This document shows positions 14,892-19,383 of a DNA stretch of 19,383 nt, one piece after another. This stretch comes from CABHOJ01 sp965649545. Lineage in GTDB: Bacteria > Pseudomonadota > Gammaproteobacteria > Burkholderiales > Methylophilaceae. Position 1 is the stretch's first letter. Each line of letters starts with the position of its first letter. The DNA lies in contig CBFGLF010000022.1 in NCBI GenBank assembly GCA_965649545.1, positions 1 through 19,383 of the forward strand. Direction: 5' to 3'. Under the pieces are notes generated by a model. The model made no database searches. It was not told the origin of the DNA and saw nothing but the letters and a program-made list of their open reading frames with translations. The position numbers and the translations under genes were made by a program.

Positions 14892-16466
14892 TCAAGCTTT
14901 CGTGTAACGGCCGACGGGCAGGGCGGTGAGGGTGAACAAGGCGACGATCCCCAGCCAGTAGAAGGAGACTAGGCTGCCGATCTCCAGCACGACACACGCT
15001 ACCGCACTCAGTAAACCGATGACGGCGATGACCGATTCATAACGCGAGGTGGGCTTGGGCAGCAGGCCGGAGAACTTGGTGAAAAAGAACAGCTGCAAGG
15101 CCGGCAACAGGTAAAGCGCCAGCGGGAAGTCCCGATAGCGCCCATCGCTCAGCTGCAGGTAGTTGCATACGAGGACGGCGTTGAGCAGGAAGATCAATAT
15201 CAGCTGATAGGAGAACAGGGCTGCCGTGGTGCGACCGGCGACGATGCGCGGGATGAGGAGCGCTGTGAACCAGCCGGCGACCGCAATACTGCCTAGCGCG
15301 ATCCATTCCACCAGATTGCGGCTGGCGACCAGCAAGTACTCGATCTGCAACATCGCGAAGCCGCCGGTGACGGCGCCAAGGGCGGTCGCGCTCAGCAACG
15401 ACCAGCGGCGCAAGCCTAATCGCCAGCCATAGGCCAACCAAAGCAATGCGCCTGCGATCGGCCAAACGAGCACACGCCAGTCATCAACACGCTCCTGCAG
15501 ACTGCCGGTGAAGCCGAACTTCGGTTGCAGGTCTGTCCCATACAATCCCCAATAGCCGCCGACAGCGCCTTCGAGGTCACGTTTCCAGGGCTGGTCGATG
15601 GCTTCGATCAGGTTGTAATTCCACTGTTTCTCATGTGCCAGTTGCAGGAATTCACGCAGATAACGCGCCTCATTGACCAGGCTGGGCGTGGATTCCTGCC
15701 TTTGGCGACCGACGCTGGGCCAACCCGTTTCGCCGATGAACAGCGGCTTGGTGAAGATGGAAGAGAGGCGGAACATCACGTCATGGGTGTGCTGCACGCC
15801 CTGTTCCGCGGAGACCGGGTGATCCTCCCAGTAAGGCAGGATGTGGACTGTCAGGTAATCGACGGACCTCTCCAGTTCCTTGTTCTTGATCCAGAATTCC
15901 CAGACGTCGGCATAGGTGACGGGGACCTCCGTACCGGCCTGGGCCCGCTCGATATACATGCGCAGCGCTGCGGGGGTGAGTTCGCGACGCAGCAGCACTT
16001 CATTGCCGACGATGAGTCCCTTGACCGTCTGTGGATAGTCGTTGGCGATCTTGATCGCCATGTCCAGCTCGCGGTCGTTCTTGCTGCTCTTGCCGCCGAT
16101 CCACGCGCCGAGCAACACTTTCATCCCCAGCTTTTCCGCGGCCTTCGGGACATGGCTCAGGCCCTGATCGACAGAATAGATGCGGACACACTCGAAGCGC
16201 TCGGCCAGCACCGCCAGGTCCTGATCGATCTGTGTAGGCGAGATGACCGTGTCTTCCTTGAACGGTGTCTGGTCCTTGCCGTAATAAGGGGCATAGGAGA
16301 CGCATTGCAGTTTGCCACTTGCCGGCATTGCCGGCTCAGCGAGTGGTACCGGGGTATTCAGGTGCCAGAGCCACGCGCCGATGGCGGTCAGGATGGCCAG
16401 GTTGAACAGCGTGTAAAGTGGATGGAATCGGGAGGAGGATTGACCGGTTGGGTCTGTCGTCTGCAT
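14892..16466 (-). CDS. ndvC: NdvC-like membrane GH17 beta-glucan transglycosylase
   Basis: A 524-residue protein with an N-terminal anchor (about 18–36), a periplasmic GH17 domain and a C-terminal block of hydrophobic segments (about residue 330 to the end). The GH17 residues are Glu156 (VGNEVLLR) and Glu246 (IGETGWPS), and the domain closes with an EAIDQPWK motif shared with the next gene. There is no GT2 domain. The size and plan resemble NdvC of Bradyrhizobium, implicated in beta-(1,6) linkages of cyclic beta-glucan. The ATG at 16464–16466 is chosen. An in-frame GTG at 16481 would add five residues, and neither has a strong ribosome site. It is first in a two-gene operon. The assignment to GH17 is firm and the NdvC role is inferred. 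Confidence 0.82.
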   Translation of the reverse strand: MQTTDPTGQSSSRFHPLYTLFNLAILTAIGAWLWHLNTPVPLAEPAMPASGKLQCVSYAPYYGKDQTPFKEDTVISPTQIDQDLAVLAERFECVRIYSVDQGLSHVPKAAEKLGMKVLLGAWIGGKSSKNDRELDMAIKIANDYPQTVKGLIVGNEVLLRRELTPAALRMYIERAQAGTEVPVTYADVWEFWIKNKELERSVDYLTVHILPYWEDHPVSAEQGVQHTHDVMFRLSSIFTKPLFIGETGWPSVGRQRQESTPSLVNEARYLREFLQLAHEKQWNYNLIEAIDQPWKRDLEGAVGGYWGLYGTDLQPKFGFTGSLQERVDDWRVLVWPIAGALLWLAYGWRLGLRRWSLLSATALGAVTGGFAMLQIEYLLVASRNLVEWIALGSIAVAGWFTALLIPRIVAGRTTAALFSYQLILIFLLNAVLVCNYLQLSDGRYRDFPLALYLLPALQLFFFTKFSGLLPKPTSRYESVIAVIGLLSAVACVVLEIGSLVSFYWLGIVALFTLTALPVGRYTKA

Positions 16467-16514
16467 AGGGGCCAGGAGCACTTTCAGGGGTGAGTCGAGT
16501 TTCGGCTAGGCATC

Positions 16515-16543
16515 ATGATAATCCACGCGGCAGGCAATCACAA
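16515..16543 (-). promoter_or_regulatory. Candidate promoter for the ndvC–ndvB operon
   Basis: On the minus strand, TTGTGA (16538–16543) is followed after 17 bases by TATCAT (16515–16520), which match sigma-70 boxes at 4 of 6 and 5 of 6 positions. The start would be near 16508, about 42 bases before the chosen ATG. The -10 overlaps the palindrome ATCATGAT (16512–16519). Confidence 0.4.
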
Positions 16544-16583
16544 AATGATCGCAACCCTACGCGCAATCGTGGGCTGGGCAAGT

Positions 16584-16589
16584 TACAAT
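16584..16589 (+). promoter_or_regulatory. Possible -10 element for the small secreted protein gene
   Basis: TACAAT, one mismatch from the -10 consensus, lies about 30 bases before the ATG at 16620. No convincing -35 stands 16–18 bases upstream, so this is a weak call. A GGGAA close to the ATG (16611–16615) is the only ribosome-site candidate. Confidence 0.25.
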
Positions 16590-16619
16590 AGCGAAAATTC
16601 GAACCATCATGGGAAACGC

Positions 16620-17093
16620 ATGAAACACCTGGTAGTCCTCTCCATCCTCCTCATGTTCACTACCCTGGCAGAAGCCAAACCCGCGTTCACCGGACAAAAT
16701 TACAGTGGCGTCTATACATGCACGGGCAGCAATGATTTCATCGGCGACTACAAGGTCAAGGTCACATTGAAGCTCAACCGCATCAGCAGCTACGGCAAGC
16801 TGGGTGCCTATTTCTACGAGATGGAGACCGAGAATTCAGCCTCCTACAACGGACACGCCATTGCCGATGGCAACCGCCTCTCGCTGACGCTGCAGACGTC
16901 CGACCGTCGAAGTGCGGACAGCAGCATCGGCTATGCCACCATGAAAAAAGATACCAAAGGGCGCTGGACCTTCCGCAAGAACTACTACGAACCGAACGAC
17001 AACGGCGGCACCAACGGCACTGAATTCTGCGTGCTGGAACTGAGCCTGGTCAATCCGAAACGCCCCAAGGGTTCTACGCCGGATCTTCCCTGA
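16620..17093 (+). CDS. Small secreted protein of unknown function
   Basis: A 157-residue protein that I do not recognise. The start at 16620 is chosen because it places a clean Sec signal peptide at the N-terminus (MKH, hydrophobic 4–16, AEA cleavage site after residue 19). An ORF extending upstream to 16515 would bury it. The mature protein of about 138 residues is rich in alternating beta-strand-like segments (YKVKVTLKLNRI, LSLTLQ, FCVLELSLV), and contains two cysteines (YTC and EFC) placed near the two ends, suggesting one disulfide. The tail is basic and proline-rich. It is divergent from the ndv operon, which shares its intergenic region, and is monocistronic with its own terminator. A periplasmic beta-barrel or lipocalin-like fold is possible, but this is a guess from pattern only. 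Confidence 0.8.
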   Translation: MKHLVVLSILLMFTTLAEAKPAFTGQNYSGVYTCTGSNDFIGDYKVKVTLKLNRISSYGKLGAYFYEMETENSASYNGHAIADGNRLSLTLQTSDRRSADSSIGYATMKKDTKGRWTFRKNYYEPNDNGGTNGTEFCVLELSLVNPKRPKGSTPDLP

Positions 17094-17130
17094 TCTGCAG
17101 CCGCCATCAGATTGAAAGCGCTTGCGAAAG

Positions 17131-17155
17131 AAGCCCGGGTGACCGGGCTTTTTTT
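17131..17155 (+). terminator. Intrinsic terminator after the small secreted protein gene
   Basis: An 8-bp stem AAGCCCGG/CCGGGCTT (17131–17138 and 17143–17150) with a GTGA loop runs straight into further T residues to 17155. It lies 38 bases after the stop. It also overlaps the end of the convergent YdjC-family gene by two bases and could reduce read-through from it, although the T-tract is poorer on that strand. Confidence 0.9.
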
Positions 17156-17987
17156 ATGGCTTCAAGCTATCGCCGCGTGCAAGCCGAACCTGATATTTAG
17201 CCATCAACCCCGGCAGGGCATCGTTACTCAGGATACGGTATTCGTTGAGCCTGGCCAGATGGATGGGATCGCACAAGTGATCCGTCGATGCTTCGGTTTC
17301 GACCGCGGGGTGGCACATCAGGGCGCAGATCGGCGCCGCCCCTTGCGATGTCAGCCCATGCGACTTGGAAAGCCAGCCTGCCAGTCTCTCGCCATAGGCG
17401 GACGCATTCCCATCGAAGCCATAGACGCCCAGCAGGTGCCGCGTATGGCGGATACCATGCCTGCGCGCCGATCTCGCCAGGGCGTTACTGCCCAGCGCGC
17501 CGATGATCAGGCCCTTGAAACCGTCAGTGGCTGGCGGATCGGCGATCCTGAGCCAGGGCGATCGATCCGGATAGCGCTGGACCAGCACATCTACCAGTTC
17601 ATCGCGGATCTGTGGCAACTGGTGTACGTGCTGATGCCCATCGATGTAATCGGGCGCCATGCCCAGCGCATCCTCGAAATGATTCAACTGCGTGATGATG
17701 GAGGCGCGTAGGGCTTTCCTGGGCAATGCGCGTAGCAGCGATTTTAGGATCAGCCAAGGTAGACGTGCCTGGGTGGCTTGGGGATATTGGGTGAAATCCA
17801 GGTGTAGCCCGACATCTGCCTTGCTACGGATGTCGGCCGTGATGCTCCGGGCAGCCTCAGGCCAGCGCGGGCTGAGCACCAGGCAGGAGAAGGCGCTGAT
17901 CCGCGACTTTTCGACCAGCGAGAGTATCCCGCGATCGATCGCCACGCTCTGCGCATAGTCGTCAGCGGCGATGATGAGCGGTTTCAT
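17154..17987 (-). CDS. YdjC/ChbG-family carbohydrate deacetylase
   Basis: A 277-residue protein of the YdjC family (ChbG, HpnK), metal-dependent enzymes that remove acetyl groups from amino-sugar compounds. The metal site is visible as ADD (Asp9–Asp10), His62 in VGLHLDF and the DGHQHVH cluster (His118, His120, His122). A later CHP (225–227) is also typical. The ATG at 17987 is chosen since it begins directly at MKPLIIAADD and overlaps the stop of the GtrA-like gene by 4 bases (ATGA). A longer frame to 18077 would only cover the end of that gene. No signal peptide or membrane segment is present, so it should act in the cytoplasm. Its coupling to a lipid-sugar transferase and flippase-like protein suggests that it deacetylates a lipid-linked sugar. 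Confidence 0.87.
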   Translation of the reverse strand: MKPLIIAADDYAQSVAIDRGILSLVEKSRISAFSCLVLSPRWPEAARSITADIRSKADVGLHLDFTQYPQATQARLPWLILKSLLRALPRKALRASIITQLNHFEDALGMAPDYIDGHQHVHQLPQIRDELVDVLVQRYPDRSPWLRIADPPATDGFKGLIIGALGSNALARSARRHGIRHTRHLLGVYGFDGNASAYGERLAGWLSKSHGLTSQGAAPICALMCHPAVETEASTDHLCDPIHLARLNEYRILSNDALPGLMAKYQVRLARGDSLKP

Positions 17988-18379
17988 GCGGCCTTGAACG
18001 CCCAATAACGGCTGAGCAGGTAGGTCAGGAAGGCGACGATGACCATGACGATGGCCAGCGTGATCCAGAACGGCCATGCCAGCCAGGCCAGCAGGCTTAG
18101 CAGCAACGCCTGGTTACCTAGGAAGCCGGTCAAAGCGATGGCCAGGAATCGCGGAAATGCCGTGCGATGCGACGCAGTGTGGCGCGCGAAGGATAACTTG
18201 CTATGGCCGACGTAACTGACCGGGAACGCGAAACCGAAACCGACGATATTGGCCCATGCCGGCGCGACCGAGAAGCCGCTTTCCAATGTGACGGCGACGA
18301 CATAGTGCACGGCGGCGGCGATGGCGCCGATGACCGTGAACCAGGAGAGCGAGCGACCGTGTCCACCCGCTTCAGCCAT
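17984..18379 (-). CDS. GtrA-like small multi-pass membrane protein
   Basis: A 131-residue protein with about four membrane segments (12–33, 40–59, 76–97, 102–124) and the YLLSRYWAF ending that is characteristic of the GtrA family. Such proteins are thought to flip polyprenyl-phosphate-linked sugars across the inner membrane. The ATG at 18379 is preferred over the one at 18403. It overlaps the stop of the upstream transferase gene by 8 bases and has GGAG 7 bases ahead, and the protein then reaches its first membrane segment after a short polar tail. Together with the GtrB-like gene before it, this forms the standard pair that loads and exports a lipid-linked sugar. Confidence 0.88.
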   Translation of the reverse strand: MAEAGGHGRSLSWFTVIGAIAAAVHYVVAVTLESGFSVAPAWANIVGFGFAFPVSYVGHSKLSFARHTASHRTAFPRFLAIALTGFLGNQALLLSLLAWLAWPFWITLAIVMVIVAFLTYLLSRYWAFKAA

Positions 18380-19376
18380 CCACCTGCTCCATGCGCATCG
18401 CATCAGAAGTATCGGCGCTACCCACGGCAGGCTCGATCACTTCCGCCACGATATAGGGTGGGCGGCCTTTCACTTCGTCATAGATGCGCGCGAGGTATTC
18501 GCCGAGGATGCCGATGAACAGCAGTTGCACGCCGGAGAAGAACATGATGCTGGCGACCACGGTCGGCCATCCCGGCACGGATTCGCGGAAGAATAGCTTG
18601 TCGATGACGACCACCAGGCCGTAAACGAACGCCAGCAGCGCCAGGGAGCCACCGACGGCGCTGGCCAAGCGCAGCGGCATCACGGAGAAGCTGGTGACTC
18701 CGGTCCACGCCAGCTGGATGAGCTTCAGGCGCGAATAGGCGCTCTCGCCATGCTGACGATCCAGCGGCTTGAAAGGGATGCCGATGGAGCGATAGCCGAC
18801 CCAGGCGTACATGCCTTTCATGAAGCGATTACGTTCGGGTAAGGCCAGCAGGGCATCGACCACGTTGCGGTTCATCAGGCGGAAGTCGCCAGCGTCGCGC
18901 GGGATATGGATCTGGCCCCCGAGGCTGATGGCCTTGTAGAACAGTCTCGATCCCCAACGCTTGAAGCGGGATTCGACCCCACGGTCGTTACGAACCGCGT
19001 ACACCATGTCATAGCCAAGACGCCATTTCGCAAGCATCTCGGTCAACAATGCACTCGAATGCTGGCCGTCGGCATCCATACAAATGACGACGTCCCCTGC
19101 AGCGTATTCAAGCCCGGCCGTGATGGCGTATTCCTTGCCGAAATTGCGCGAGAACCGCACCAGCGTGACTTGCAGCGAGGCGGGTAGATGCTTGACGACC
19201 TCAGCGGTGTCGTCGCGACTGCCGTCATCGATGACGACGATGTTCCACAAGGGGCTGAGCTGGCGTAGTTGCGAAGCGATATTGTCCAGCGTCGCAGCGA
19301 TGCCCTTGGCTTCGTTGTAAGCCGGTACGATGACCGTGATGTGTGGCGTAGCGGATGCGCGATTGTCCAAACTCAT
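18372..19376 (-). CDS. GtrB/ArnC-like polyprenyl-phosphate glycosyltransferase (GT2)
   Basis: A 334-residue inner-membrane transferase that would move a sugar from a nucleotide donor onto polyprenyl phosphate. The N-terminal GT2 domain has VIVPAYNE (15–22), VIDDGSRDDT (48–57) and the catalytic DAD (101–103) in CMDADGQH. RNFGKEYA and FRLMNR are also family blocks. Two membrane segments (about 235–258 and 269–294) and the ending GEYLARIYDEVKGRPPY are typical of the GtrB/ArnC/YfdH group. The ATG is at 19374–19376, with AGGA at the window edge 3 bases upstream, so the coding region is complete, while its promoter or earlier operon genes lie outside. The sugar cannot be told. Glucose, GlcNAc or an arabinose derivative are all possible. 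Confidence 0.93.
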   Translation of the reverse strand: MSLDNRASATPHITVIVPAYNEAKGIAATLDNIASQLRQLSPLWNIVVIDDGSRDDTAEVVKHLPASLQVTLVRFSRNFGKEYAITAGLEYAAGDVVICMDADGQHSSALLTEMLAKWRLGYDMVYAVRNDRGVESRFKRWGSRLFYKAISLGGQIHIPRDAGDFRLMNRNVVDALLALPERNRFMKGMYAWVGYRSIGIPFKPLDRQHGESAYSRLKLIQLAWTGVTSFSVMPLRLASAVGGSLALLAFVYGLVVVIDKLFFRESVPGWPTVVASIMFFSGVQLLFIGILGEYLARIYDEVKGRPPYIVAEVIEPAVGSADTSDAMRMEQVDG

Positions 19377-19383
19377 GGTTCCT

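Noticed and set aside
15525..16493. Plus-strand open frame of 322 codons opposite the NdvC-like gene
   Set aside because: The GH17 motifs and membrane segments are on the minus strand. The opposite frame has no supported start or family features.
17112..17711. Plus-strand open frame of 199 codons opposite the YdjC-family gene
   Set aside because: It begins inside the terminator region of the preceding gene and mirrors the deacetylase coding strand.
1..19383. Mobile element, phage, tRNA, rRNA or CRISPR signals
   Set aside because: I found no transposase or integrase motif, terminal inverted repeats, regularly spaced repeats or cloverleaf-like sequence.

Overview
The window reads as an ordinary chromosomal segment of a Gram-negative bacterium, most likely a betaproteobacterium. 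The rluC–HAD phosphatase–Rieske–SppA order, the bacterial glg genes and the moderately high G+C (judged by eye, not computed) all fit. A methylotroph of the Methylophilaceae is a reasonable guess, because NdvB-type GH17/GT2 proteins and GH57 glycogen enzymes occur there. The sequence alone does not prove this. I see no rRNA, tRNA, CRISPR array, insertion sequence, phage gene or attachment site, and no gene-free stretch longer than 300 bases.

Layout. (1) 1–2157, plus strand: the 3' end of rluC, a HAD-family phosphatase, a small Rieske [2Fe-2S] protein and a short SppA-type inner-membrane serine peptidase. All four overlap by 8–22 bases, so they look translationally coupled. A 15-bp bidirectional terminator (2181–2213) closes this operon and the convergent one. 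(2) 2227–12333: an alpha-glucan (glycogen) locus. glgB and pgi run left from a divergent regulatory region (6086–6251). glgC, a GH57 amylase-type enzyme, a GH57 4-alpha-glucanotransferase of the Thermococcus type and a ROK glucokinase run right. (3) 12279–16466, minus strand: two genes with GH17 domains, an NdvC-like membrane GH17 protein followed by an NdvB-like GH17–GT2 fusion. They probably make and remodel a beta-(1,3)/(1,6)-glucan. The 3' end of ndvB overlaps the 3' end of the glucokinase gene by 55 bases. (4) 16620–17093, plus strand: a small secreted protein of unknown function with its own terminator. (5) 17154–19376, minus strand: a coupled GtrB-like glycosyltransferase, GtrA-like membrane protein and YdjC/ChbG-type deacetylase, typical of a lipid-linked sugar used to decorate an envelope glycan.

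How the genes fit together. GlgC makes ADP-glucose and GlgB branches the polymer. The two GH57 enzymes would trim and rearrange alpha-glucan, releasing glucose and short maltodextrins. Glucokinase returns glucose to glucose-6-phosphate and Pgi links that to fructose-6-phosphate. Glycogen synthase, phosphorylase, debranching enzyme and phosphoglucomutase are not in this window. The neighbouring ndv pair would draw on UDP-glucose for a beta-glucan, so storage and envelope glucans lie side by side.

The points most worth a second look are the inverted repeat and overlapping promoter ahead of glgC, the apparent loss of fructose-1,6-bisphosphate-binding residues in GlgC, the paired GH57 enzymes with a glucokinase, the ndvC–ndvB pair, and the unassigned Rieske and secreted proteins. 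I do not see a clearly new type of system. Most of the novelty is in gene combination and regulation.
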